Shown here: positions 7,924 through 15,862 of the stretch, in pieces
Layout of the letters: the number at the start of each line of letters is the position of its first letter
Numbering within the stretch: position 1 is the first letter of the stretch
Assembly (NCBI GenBank): GCA_012034055.1
Contig: JAAUSG010000016.1
Coordinates: forward strand, 1 to 41,636
Source: Leptolyngbyaceae cyanobacterium RU_5_1
GTDB lineage: Bacteria; Cyanobacteriota; Cyanobacteriia; Leptolyngbyales; Leptolyngbyaceae
Reading direction: 5' to 3'
DNA: 41,636 nucleotides
Notes under the pieces: generated by a model
The model's input: the letters and a program-made list of their open reading frames with translations, nothing else
Told to the model about the DNA's origin: nothing
The model's database searches: none
Program-made: the position numbers and the translations under genes

Positions 7924-9159
7924 GTGAATGCGATGATTACTATTTTGGAAATTGTATTAGTCGTTTTAATTGCTGGCGGAATTGCCTTCTACCTCGCTTG
8001 TGCGTTTTTTACTCACCGATTTTTTGCTGATACAGAGTGGAAACAGGTGACAGGGAATAGGGAACAGGGGATAGAGGATAGTCCCTCGATCTCTCCCTCC
8101 TTCATCCTCCCTCCTTCATCCTCCGTCCTCTCCCCCTCTCCCCCCTCCTCCGTCTCCATCCTCGCCCCTGTCTGCGGCCTAGACGCTGGCGCTTGGGAAA
8201 ACTGGTCATCCCTTTGTACTCAGAATTATCCAGATTACGAGGTACTGTTTGGTGTGGTCGATCCGAATGATCTGGCCGTGCCTGTGTTGAAAGAATTGGC
8301 GATCGCGTTTCCCAACAAAGTCCGACTGTTTGTAGGACTAGAGCCACGCGGAATTAACCACAAAGACAGCAGCCTCAGCTATTTGCTAGAAGATGCGAAA
8401 CATGATCTGATCATCTTTGTGGACAGCGATATTCGGGTGCCGTCAGACTACATTCACACAGTCACAGCTCCGCTTGCCGATAAAACGGTGGGCATGGTGA
8501 CGTGTGCGTACATTGGCTACACCCCCCAATCTCTGGGAGCGGCGATCGCGTCCTTTGGGCGGTGCTTCGATTTCATTCCCAGTTTGCTGATTGCACGAGC
8601 GATCGATGGCGGCTTGAAGTGTGCGGTAGGCACAACGATCGCCACCCGTCGAGAGGCACTCATCAACTATGGCGGACTGCACCTGAACCGAATTGGTTCC
8701 GACTACAACATTGGCAAACGCGCAGCCCAAGCAGGCTATCGGGTTGAACTGTCTCGCTATGTGCTCGAGTCGAACACTGGAACTGAAGGCATTAGCGATG
8801 TGTTTCAACGAGAACTGCGCTGGTCTCGCACGATTCGCTTCAATCGCGGCCCGCAGTATTACACGATGGTGTTTTGCTTCGGCTGGATTTACGGCATTCC
8901 GTTGCTGCTGCTGTCAGGTTTTGCAGGCTGGGCGATCGCACTCACTACTACAACCCTTCTCATCCGCTACCTGCAAGTATTAGTTTCAATCAGCAGCCTG
9001 AAGTGTTCCAAATTAATTCACTGGCTCTGGGCATTGCCATTGCGAGATGTGCTCAGTTTTGTAATTTGGGCGATCGGTGGCTATGGACAAAGTGTGTACT
9101 GGCGCGGACGACGGCTACGGGTAAAGGGGGATGGATTGATCAGTCAATGGGATGCGTAA
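7924..9159 (+). CDS. membrane glycosyltransferase, GT21 / HpnI-like
   Basis: A 411-aa protein with an N-terminal membrane segment (about residues 5-28), a GT-A catalytic domain and a hydrophobic C-terminal region of two or three segments. The family motifs are present: VDSDIR, GSDYNIG and QRELRW, the last being the (Q/R)xxRW motif of processive and GT21 enzymes such as ceramide glucosyltransferases and HpnI. HpnI transfers an N-acetylglucosamine to bacteriohopanetetrol. Residues about 40-79 between the first membrane segment and the GT domain are low-complexity and come from repeat-like DNA (separate entry). The GTG at 7924 is followed by an ATG at 7933 that could also be the start. The HpnI assignment is plausible but not proven. 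Confidence 0.78.
   Translation: MNAMITILEIVLVVLIAGGIAFYLACAFFTHRFFADTEWKQVTGNREQGIEDSPSISPSFILPPSSSVLSPSPPSSVSILAPVCGLDAGAWENWSSLCTQNYPDYEVLFGVVDPNDLAVPVLKELAIAFPNKVRLFVGLEPRGINHKDSSLSYLLEDAKHDLIIFVDSDIRVPSDYIHTVTAPLADKTVGMVTCAYIGYTPQSLGAAIASFGRCFDFIPSLLIARAIDGGLKCAVGTTIATRREALINYGGLHLNRIGSDYNIGKRAAQAGYRVELSRYVLESNTGTEGISDVFQRELRWSRTIRFNRGPQYYTMVFCFGWIYGIPLLLLSGFAGWAIALTTTTLLIRYLQVLVSISSLKCSKLIHWLWALPLRDVLSFVIWAIGGYGQSVYWRGRRLRVKGDGLISQWDA
8041..8163 (+). repeat. intergenic-type repeat DNA inside the glycosyltransferase gene
   Basis: The stretch runs from a GTGACAGGGAATAGGGAACAGGGG tract into long C/T-rich repeats (tccctccttcatcctcc units). It has the composition of the STRR spacers seen elsewhere in the window, yet it is read in frame as a Ser/Pro-rich linker. 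It sits between the membrane anchor and the start of the catalytic domain (SILAPVCGLD), where extra residues would be tolerated. Confidence 0.7.
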
Positions 9160-9212
9160 TCTGAATTTGAGATTGCAGACTTAAGATTAGCGTAAAAATC
9201 TATGCCTCAAAG

Positions 9213-9854
9213 CTACGCGCCAGCTTTTCGGCGTCTTCCCGTGGACGCTGATCGAGTCGTAGATTTAGCCGCTTTTTCATGCGAAGACTTTGCAGGCGCA
9301 GATTCCTTTGCGGCCGTTGTGCGTCGTCGAGTAGCCGTTTGTTGTACAGTTGCCTCACTCCCCGTTTTCTTAGCAGCCGTTTTCCGTCCTCCAGGCTTCG
9401 CAGGAGCCTCTGCTACCTCTGCAGCCTTTTCACGAGTTGACTCAGATCGTGATGCTTTGCCAGGTAATGTATCGGTCTTTGCCGCAACAGGCTCAGGTGC
9501 TTGAACAGATGGTTCTGCAGCAACCACTTTATCTGCTTTGGTTCTTCCACCTTTGCGAGTTCCAGTCTTTGCATTAGGGTCTTTGGGCTTTCGGCGGCCA
9601 GACGGCACATAGTTCTTCAGTGTAAAGGCACTGATTCTGATCCCTTTTTCAGACAATAGCGCTGCTAACTCTTGGTATGTATATCCTTTAGCAAGTGCCG
9701 CTCTGATAGGATCCTGGAGTTGCCCGATCGCTTCTTTTAGCGACAAATCTTCTTTAGGCTTCTCTGGCAACGCTTGTAGAAAAGTGCTCGTATGCTCGAT
9801 CGCCGCCTGCTTAACCACTGACGCTTTGGGTCGCTTAGTTGCTGCTGTTGCCAT
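9213..9854 (-). CDS. putative DNA-binding protein with histone H1-like Lys/Ala/Pro-rich tail
   Basis: A 213-aa protein. The ATG at 9854 is preferred over the TTG/ATG at 9869/9866 because GGTGA lies about 6 nt before it. Residues about 30-85 form a compact domain (LSLKEAIGQLQDPIRAALAK then YTYQELAALLSEKGIRISAF) of the kind that folds as a helix-turn-helix in small plasmid or mobilisation proteins. The rest, over half the protein, is a basic K/A/P/T/R-rich tail ending in GRRRKAGA, resembling bacterial histone H1-like proteins, which bind DNA without sequence specificity. I do not recognise the exact family. A nucleoid-binding or regulatory role is inference. Confidence 0.7.
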   Translation of the reverse strand: MATAATKRPKASVVKQAAIEHTSTFLQALPEKPKEDLSLKEAIGQLQDPIRAALAKGYTYQELAALLSEKGIRISAFTLKNYVPSGRRKPKDPNAKTGTRKGGRTKADKVVAAEPSVQAPEPVAAKTDTLPGKASRSESTREKAAEVAEAPAKPGGRKTAAKKTGSEATVQQTATRRRTTAAKESAPAKSSHEKAAKSTTRSASTGRRRKAGA

Positions 9855-10075
9855 TTCTATCACCATCAATTCAAGTTGTATTTCATAAATTCTATTCCTA
9901 GATTCTCAAACTGATACAACTTTCCAACGGATTGCCACGAAACGATAAAACTAAAAACAATTGCTCTTTTGGAAATCGTTGAGGAGCAACGTTTTAGCAA
10001 ACGCACTTGCATGTACTAATCACAGACATGTAAATCTCCGCTGCGATTGTCCTACCTGCCTTAAAGCTGGTTCTA

Positions 10076-10252
10076 ACTCAGTTTATGTTGACCTATTAAC
10101 CTGGCAACAAAAGACCTGGCATTACCGTAGGGTGCTGTATAGGCTTCGCCATTCAAGAAAAGCGATAGCGTAACGCACCGCAGCAAGGATAATTGGTGCG
10201 TTACGGCGTTGCCTAATACACCCTACGCAATCACTCAGTTTATGTTGACCTA
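10076..10252. repeat. 20-bp direct repeats flanking a palindromic element
   Basis: ACTCAGTTTATGTTGACCTA occurs at 10076-10095 and again, exactly, at 10233-10252. The two copies bracket the 102-bp inverted repeat at 10126-10227. Confidence 0.85.
10126..10227. repeat. MITE-like nested inverted repeat
   Basis: The outer arms are CGTAGGGTG...AGGC...CGCC (from 10126) and GGCGTTGCCTAATACACCCTACG (ending 10227). The inner arms are GCGTAACGCACC and GGTGCGTTACGGC. The two nested stems would fold into one long hairpin. Elements of this type (gtagggtg / ggtgcgttacgg) are common in cyanobacterial spacers. Confidence 0.75.
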
Positions 10253-10255
10253 GCA

Positions 10256-10325
10256 TAGGGGCGTAGCATTGGGTGAAAAATTCCTGACTTAACCCGAAAA
10301 TTCTTGCCCAAATGCTACGTCCCTA
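10256..10325. repeat. 70-bp inverted repeat
   Basis: TAGGGGCGTAGCATTGGG on the left pairs with CCCAAATGCTACGTCCCTA on the right with one mismatch and one bulge. A short loop contains gaaaaattc/gaaaattc copies. It lies right after the second 20-bp direct repeat. Confidence 0.75.
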
Positions 10326-10690
10326 CTTGATCCGTATGCAGTACTTGAATTCCCTCAACCCACAACTCGATTGTTTTAACGAATTAGCTAGCCCGCAGTA
10401 GATAAGAGAACGTTGTCATCCTCCAGATAGGAGGGAGCTACCCTCATCCAGACGGATTAGTTTGTCTTCATTCTGGTTGATTAAATCCGCTTTTATTTGC
10501 ATTTGCTTTAAGGGGGCATGTCAGAAGAGATTTTGCCCAATCCCCCTTGAATTAGGCTCTTCAGATGAAGCTGCCCGTTAAACTACTGAACACTTGAAAA
10601 TATTGTTTTGATTAGGCGTCCGTAAAAGACTGGTCTGTCTAAAGGAAAAGAATTACTTTCGGAATAACAACAGGGTGAGGAGTGATAAAT

Positions 10691-10753
10691 ATGACACTCG
10701 TTGTTCAGTCAATCCCTCTTGAATATACGGACAGGGAAACATCAATTCACTGA
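10691..10753 (+). CDS. tiny ORF (20 aa) upstream of the small secreted peptide
   Basis: The ATG at 10691 is preceded by GGTGAGGAG (10674-10682), a good ribosome binding site at suitable spacing. The ORF encodes MTLVVQSIPLEYTDRETSIH and stops 19 nt before the start of the next small ORF. It could be a leader peptide controlling the downstream gene, or simply chance. No family is recognisable at this length. Confidence 0.35.
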   Translation: MTLVVQSIPLEYTDRETSIH

Positions 10754-10772
10754 GAAAAGCAGGAAAGAAAAC

Positions 10773-10904
10773 ATGACTACTCTCTTCAAAAAAACGGCAA
10801 TTGCGATCGCGATCGCGCTGGTGGGCACCGTCTCCATCGACTCAAATCCTGCTTTTTCTAAGCAGCCACCACCACCCAAATGTAGGTCCGCAACTTGCTA
10901 CTAA
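10773..10904 (+). CDS. small secreted peptide (43 aa)
   Basis: The ATG at 10773 follows AGGAAAG (10761-10767). Residues 1-29 look like a Sec signal peptide: positively charged MTTLFKK, a hydrophobic core (TAIAIAIALVGTV) and a likely cleavage site after NPAFS or nearby. The mature part would be only about 14 residues, rich in Pro and Lys, with two cysteines (QPPPPKCRSATCY). The HIP1-rich stretch GCGATCGCGATCGCG encodes part of the hydrophobic core. A longer frame starting at 10701 exists but has no ribosome site. The function is unknown; a short secreted peptide or a precursor are both possible. Confidence 0.55.
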   Translation: MTTLFKKTAIAIAIALVGTVSIDSNPAFSKQPPPPKCRSATCY

Positions 10905-11060
10905 CGAACTTCTTTTAGAGGTCATTCCCGTTGGGAAACTCCAATTTTTGGACTGAAAATCAGACATGACTTTGTGCAAGGAACTTCATCAGGGACTTAC
11001 GGGTATCTTTGCTTGGCTTGAGCGCTTGAAATACGAGAATTAAAGGGTGAGGCGACTTCA

Positions 11061-11083
11061 GAGCAAGTGTGGCTCACTTGTTC
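11061..11083. terminator. small hairpin in the spacer before the tRNA
   Basis: GAGCAAGTG pairs with CACTTGTTC (one G-U) around a 5-nt loop. No long T run follows, so it is a weak terminator candidate for the tiny ORFs upstream. Confidence 0.35.
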
Positions 11084-11211
11084 TTACCCTCACCCTTTGC
11101 CTTTCACCCACTACCCTTTTTCGGGGTTTGGCAACTCCTCAAGCCTACTGTAGTGGACTACCAGGTTCGACCAATCACCTGCGATCGCCAGACTGAAAAT
11201 GACTCTTTTGA

Positions 11212-11285
11212 TGGACTGTAGCTCAATTGGGTAGAGCACCGCCTGATAATGGCGGACGCTGCGGGTTCGACTCCCGTCAGTTCTA
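11212..11285 (+). tRNA. tRNA-like gene with an unusual anticodon loop
   Basis: The sequence folds as a full cloverleaf: a 7-bp acceptor stem (one T-T mismatch at 1-72, one G-T), a perfect GCTC/GAGC D stem, an anticodon stem CCGCC/GGCGG, a five-base variable loop and a T arm GCGGG-TTCGACT-CCCGT. CCA is not encoded. The anticodon loop is TGATAAT when the 5-bp stem is formed, which puts G, not T, at position 33 and would read ATA as the anticodon. The string CTGATAA, the loop of normal tRNA-Ile(GAT), is present if the closing C-G pair opens into a 9-nt loop. The body otherwise resembles tRNA-Asp. Identity is therefore uncertain; a decayed or specialised tRNA is possible. Confidence 0.6.
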
Positions 11286-11424
11286 TAGCACCCATTAATC
11301 CTCAAGTGTTCTGTTCAATTAGCGGTTATTTAGGGAATCCTACTGCTGTGGCTCACACATTGAACAGTTCTAATTCTGTAGAATCCCTATTGTAGTTGTC
11401 TATAAAGGTAAGACAACCGTTCCT

Positions 11425-13263
11425 TTGCTAAGCTCCCTGTTTTACTCTGTTGAAATTGAAAATTTCTTCCGAAAGTCCTGGCTTTCGAGCTTGTTTAGAC
11501 GCTTACAAAAAGGTTTGTCCTCAGTGGGAAACATTAATCGAGGGTTGCAAAAAGTGGGTTTACTGCATAATCAACCTAAACGAAATCAGCAAACAACGAT
11601 AGGGCATGCTGATCAAAATCAGCGCACGTTTGTTGGTCTGCGACTAAAGCTATTGCTTGGTTTCAGCATGGTATTTAGCGTTGTTTTTGCTGGAGCGTTC
11701 TACTGGTTCTATACATTTACAACCGAAAAGGCTGTCTCTCGACTGAGAGCAGAAATGAAATCTACCTTAGCTGGCGCAGCTAAAGGGATAAATGTAACCG
11801 AATTAATGGCTCTCTATACCACTGGAAAACGGAATTCAGCCGGTTTTTCAGACGATCCTCGGTTTCGGCATCAGTTAGCCTGGTTTGAAACCGTTCACAG
11901 TATAAGACCGCAGGCATGGCTCTACACTTACACGGTTGGAAACGCAAAAAACAATCGACGAATTGGTAAGTCGGCGGTTGCTCCCAATCAGTTAGAAATC
12001 ATTTATCTGGTCGATCTTTGGGCAAACTACAATCCAGCCAAGTCGGTTCGGTTTCTTGAAGCAGGTGTCCCAGCCGCAGTAACCTATCAGGTTGTTAAGC
12101 AAGGAGCGATCGTCGAAGCACCAGATATTTACAAAGATAAGTGGGGAACCTGGCTCTCTGCCTTTGCTCCGCTTAAAGATGCGAGTGGTAAGGTTGTCGC
12201 CGTTCTAGGCATTGATGTTCAGGCGGACTACGTGCTCAGCGTGCAGAAGGCAATCCGCGACAAGGTCTGGATTTCCTTTATCTCAACCTATGCCGTTCTA
12301 TTTATCCTGGTTTATATCGTCTCAGGGGTTCTAACCAGGCATCTGACTGAGTTAACTGAATCGGCTGAACTGATTGCTACAGGGCACTATGACCAGACGT
12401 TGTCGTTTGCGCATCAGCGTTGGTTTCCAGATGAAATGAATACGCTGGCCCAAGTATTTGAGGTGATGATTGATAGTATTCGCACCCGTGAGTGCTTAAT
12501 TCGGGAAGGCAAACAGGCAGAAGACGAAATGCGCCGTGCTTTACAAGAAGAAAAAGAACTCAACGAACTTAAATCCCGCTTTGTTTCGATGGCGTCCCAT
12601 GAGTTTCGTACCCCGCTAACGGCGATCAGAACCGCGATCGAGATTCTGGAGCGTTTTGGTGATGCAGCGAGTGAGGAGAAGAAGCGTGAATATTTTCAGC
12701 GCATTCGGACCGCACTTCAGAACATTAATCAGCTGATGGAAGATGTTTTGACGATTGGTAAAGCGGAAGCAGGAAAACCAGAATTCCATCCGACCTGGCT
12801 GGATCTAGAGGAATTTTGCCATGAAATTCTTGAGGAAATTCGGCTGGGAGTTGGCACCAATCACGTCATCACGTTTATCAATCAAGGAGATTGTCAGCAG
12901 GCGTGTCTTGACCCAAGACTTCTGAGATCAATCCTGATTAACTTACTATCCAATGCGATCAAATATTCACCCCGAGGCAGTGCAGTCAGATTTGAGCTTG
13001 CCTGTCTTGATCAAGCGATCGAATTTGAAATTCAAGACCAGGGCATTGGGATTCCTTTAGAAGATCAATCCATGCTATTCGCGTTATTTCACCGGGCCAG
13101 GAATACAGATACGGTTCGAGGTACGGGATTGGGATTGGCGATCGTGAAACAATGCGTAGAACTGCATCAAGGTCAAATCACATTTACAAGTCAGGAGAAT
13201 GTCGGGACAACGTTCCATGTGCAGCTTCCGCTGAGTTCAGAGGAACCGCGATTGGAGGAATAA
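11425..13263 (+). CDS. membrane sensor histidine kinase (Cache-like sensor, HAMP, HisKA, HATPase)
   Basis: 612 aa if read from the TTG at 11425. No ribosome site is evident, and a start further in, such as the GTG near 11527, is possible. A membrane segment lies at about residues 74-97, then a periplasmic sensor region of about 180 residues resembling a single Cache domain (ending VVAVLGIDVQADYV), a second membrane segment at about 281-303, and HAMP. The H-box is MASHEFRTPL with the phospho-accepting His near residue 392. The ATPase N box (INLLSNAIKYS), G1 (DQGIGIP) and G2 (GTGLGLAIV) follow. It is an intact orphan kinase, since no response regulator is adjacent. The IS element sits just downstream of its stop codon. 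Confidence 0.88.
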   Translation: MLSSLFYSVEIENFFRKSWLSSLFRRLQKGLSSVGNINRGLQKVGLLHNQPKRNQQTTIGHADQNQRTFVGLRLKLLLGFSMVFSVVFAGAFYWFYTFTTEKAVSRLRAEMKSTLAGAAKGINVTELMALYTTGKRNSAGFSDDPRFRHQLAWFETVHSIRPQAWLYTYTVGNAKNNRRIGKSAVAPNQLEIIYLVDLWANYNPAKSVRFLEAGVPAAVTYQVVKQGAIVEAPDIYKDKWGTWLSAFAPLKDASGKVVAVLGIDVQADYVLSVQKAIRDKVWISFISTYAVLFILVYIVSGVLTRHLTELTESAELIATGHYDQTLSFAHQRWFPDEMNTLAQVFEVMIDSIRTRECLIREGKQAEDEMRRALQEEKELNELKSRFVSMASHEFRTPLTAIRTAIEILERFGDAASEEKKREYFQRIRTALQNINQLMEDVLTIGKAEAGKPEFHPTWLDLEEFCHEILEEIRLGVGTNHVITFINQGDCQQACLDPRLLRSILINLLSNAIKYSPRGSAVRFELACLDQAIEFEIQDQGIGIPLEDQSMLFALFHRARNTDTVRGTGLGLAIVKQCVELHQGQITFTSQENVGTTFHVQLPLSSEEPRLEE

Positions 13264-13322
13264 GTGCGAAGTGCGAAGTGGGAAGTGCGAAGTGGGAAGT
13301 GCGAAGTGGGAAGTGCGAAGTG
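13264..13322. repeat. heptamer STRR tract (left part), GTGCGAA/GTGGGAA
   Basis: Eight consecutive 7-nt units, alternating GTGCGAA and GTGGGAA, directly after the kinase gene. The tract stops where the IS element begins and resumes at 16448. Confidence 0.9.
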
Positions 13323-13406
13323 TATGATGTACCCCGAAAACTGGACAGAGGAATAAGATAGAGTCGCTGCCAATAGACCTGGTAATAGTACGGAGATAGG
13401 AAGACT

Positions 13407-14070
13407 ATGCAGCGCAAACACCACAGTGCCGAATTCAAAGCCAAAGTTGCGCTTGAGGCAATTAAAGGACTCAAGACAATCAACGAATTGTCCAGTGAGT
13501 ATGGGGTACATTCCACTCAAATTAACCAGTGGAAAAAACAAGCACTCGACGAATTTCCTGGAATTTTTTCATCGCGGCGTTCTCAAAATCAGAAGGAACA
13601 GGAGAATTTAACAGCAAGTTTGTATCAACAAATTGGGCAACTCAAAGTGGAGTTGGACTGGTTGAAAAAAAATCTGGACAACTCGATCGCAGATCAACGA
13701 GGGTTGGTTGAACCAGAACATGCAGACATTAGTGTGTCTCGCCAGTGTGAACTTTTGGATTTAGCCCGCTCAACGTTGTACTACAAACCCGTTGCCGTAG
13801 ACCCCTACGAGTTACATCTGATGAATCTGATTGACCAACAATACACCGCGACTCCGTTTTATGGCATTCGCCGCATGAGTGCTTGGTTGAAAAATCAAGG
13901 AGAACGGGTCAATCATAAACGGGTTGCCCGCTTAATGCGACAAATGGGGATTGAGGCAATTTATCCCCGTCCCCACACCAGTCGTCCAGCTGATAACGTT
14001 CGTCGCTATCCTTATTTGCTCAAGGGATTGGTGATTGACGCCCCGAATTTAGTTTGGAGTACCGACATCA
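13407..14070 (+). CDS. IS3-family transposase, 5' exon (OrfA-OrfB fused)
   Basis: This frame encodes the N-terminal helix-turn-helix part (QRKHHSAEFKAKVALEAIKG, OrfA-like) and continues without interruption into the OrfB part (CELLDLARSTLYYKP, then YGIRRMSAWL). It reaches WSTDI at the first catalytic aspartate, where the intron begins after one base of the next codon. An A8 run at 13665-13672 marks the place where IS3 elements usually use programmed frameshifting between OrfA and OrfB; here both are in one frame. The remaining catalytic residues are encoded by 15903-16342. Intron removal restores WSTDITYLRLPGG, the expected motif, so the transposase could still be made from spliced RNA. Confidence 0.88.
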
Positions 14071-14576
14071 GTGTGCCGCAACAGCGGCGTGAGAGATGGG
14101 AGAAGACCTCCCGCAATCGGCTTACAGGAGCAGATTACAAACCACCATAAGCGGCTTTGGTGAATAGTCAAGGTCGTGAGCGTTATGGAAAAGGCATCGA
14201 CAAGATGTCAGGTGTAGATCAAGAAGACGAACACAAGTGAACCACTGCACAAGTGTCGAAAGTACTAGATGGTGTCAAAACTGGGGAGGTGATGTTGCCG
14301 CAGGACAAGTGGCGGGAACCTGGTTACTGGTCAAACGGCACCCGGCATAGAGGTGGCGTGAGCTGGTCTGGGCTTTCACGTTGAATTGCGGGAACCTGAG
14401 GAGATGATGACAAGAGAACGGCACAAGCAGAGACCCTGCGAGGCTAATAGTATCGAAGCATCCCTCAGGGACGGACAAGCTCGTAGTAGTGATGAAGCCA
14501 CTGTAATGGTGGCAGAGCGAAGGGGCTTGGTCACTTGGTTGCAACTGTTCGACCAACTGAACAACAGGAGGAGTCA

Positions 14577-15844
14577 ATGAGTGCAACAAAACCGTTTGAA
14601 ATACCCAAAACAGAGGTATGGCAAGCCTATTTGGAAGTCAAATCGAAAGGAGGTGCAGCGGGAGTTGATGAACAATCATTGGAGGCGTTCGAGCAAGACC
14701 TGAAAGGGAATCTCTATTGCATCTGGAACCGCATGAGTTCAGGAACCTACTTTCCACCCCCAGTGAAAACCGTGCTAATCCCGAAGAAAAGCGGTGGTAC
14801 GAGAGTCCTGGGAGTGCCTACCGTGGGCGATAGAATCGCTCAAACGGTGGTGAAGCCGGTGCTTGAGCCGATAGTGGAACCAGTGTTTGACGAAGATTCC
14901 TACGGGTACAGACCAGGACGTTCAGCCCATGATGCCATTGCCGTCACGCGCAAGCGTTGCTGGCAGTATGACTGGGTTGTCGAGTGCGACATCCGGGGAC
15001 TCTTTGACAACATCAATCACGACCTGCTGATGAAAGCCCTGAGGCATCATTGTCAGAGTCGGTGGGTGCTGTTGTATGTAGAGCGTTGGTTGAAGGCACC
15101 TCGGCAAGAACCCGATGGTACACGGAGCGAACGAAACCAAGGAACCCCACAGGGGGTGTTGTGAGTCCGATACTGGCAAATCTGTTTCTGCACTACGCCT
15201 TTGATGCATGGGTCAGAAGAGAAATGCCGAGAGTTCCGTTCTGCCGTTATGCGGATGATGGACTGCTGCATTGTCGCAGTCGTCGTCAAGCCGAATACGT
15301 GATGGCACAACTCATCGAGCGATTTCGAGAGTGTGGTTTGGAGATCAATCCAGACAAGTCAACCATCGTTTATTGCAAGGACAGGAATCGGCGGGAAGCG
15401 CATGAGGAAGTCAGCTTTGATTTGATCGGCTTTACGTTTCGACCTCGGCGCTGTGTAGACCGAGGGGGCAACGTTCATCCCAACTTTCTGCCCGCAATGA
15501 GTCAAGCCGCCAGGAAGGGAATCAACCGGACAGTTCGGAGCTGGCATCTCCAACTTCAGAACGACAAAACCCTGGAGGATCTCTCCAGAATGTTCAATCC
15601 CATTCTGCGGGGTTGGCTCAACTACTAGGGGCGCTTCTACCCCTCAGAACTCCGTCAAATTTGGCGCAATGTGAATAGGTATTGAGTGCGGTGGGTTCGG
15701 AGAAAGTTCAAACGATTCTCCAACCATAAGCGACGTGCAAAGCAGTATTTAGACCGCTTTGCACGAGCGAACTCGCACCTTTTCGTACCCTGGGAACTGG
15801 GAGTATTTCCGAGTGGTTTGAGTGATAGGAGCCGGATGAGCTGA
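14577..15844 (+). pseudogene. ltrA: group II intron reverse transcriptase/maturase, degenerate
   Basis: The ATG at 14577 follows AGGAGGAG (14566-14573). The RT domains are clear: GYRPGRSAHDAI, WVVECDIRGLFDNINHD, the catalytic YADD box (CRYADDGLL) and the maturase X region (FNPILRGWLNY). Three lesions are visible. The run CAGGGGGTG at 15152-15156 has five G where six keep GTPQGGVVSP in frame. A TAG follows RGWLNY, at a position that is normally Tyr. A TGA interrupts RNVNRY-VRWVRRKF. After these stops the frame still encodes KRFSNHKRRAKQYLDRFARA, so decay is recent. There is no HNH endonuclease domain. Splicing and mobility would need a maturase supplied from another copy. Confidence 0.9.
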
Positions 15845-15862
15845 GAGGTTCACGTCCGGTTC
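15829..15862 (+). ncRNA. group II intron domain V
   Basis: A 34-nt hairpin starting GAGCCGGATGAG and ending ACGTCCGGTTC matches the domain V consensus, including the AGC catalytic triad at 15830-15832 and a terminal loop of the GAGA type. It is intact, so the ribozyme core could still act. Confidence 0.92.

Larger units (their letters stand above)
9870..10690. other. 820-bp non-coding stretch with several palindromic elements
   Basis: I see no convincing gene here. It contains a 20-bp direct repeat pair, a 102-bp and a 70-bp inverted repeat (separate entries), and an imperfect hairpin around 10510-10549 (AAGGGGG paired with CCCCCTT). The upstream region of the H1-like gene (minus) lies at its left end and that of the tiny ORFs (plus) at its right end. 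Confidence 0.6.

Noticed and set aside
9961-10173. 70-codon open frame on the plus strand
   Set aside because: It starts at a TTG without ribosome site, runs through the direct repeat and into the palindromic element, and has no family features.
10701-10904. Longer 67-codon version of the small secreted peptide
   Set aside because: The TTG at 10701 has no ribosome site and would place 24 charged residues before the signal peptide. The ATG at 10773 has AGGAAAG and gives a proper signal sequence.
13264-13322. Possible CRISPR array
   Set aside because: The units are 7 nt with no spacers; this is a short tandem repeat tract. No cas gene is in the window.
13184-13541. Two overlapping minus-strand frames across the heptamer tract
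   Set aside because: They are translations of the GTGCGAA repeat and of the IS end; open only because of the repeat.
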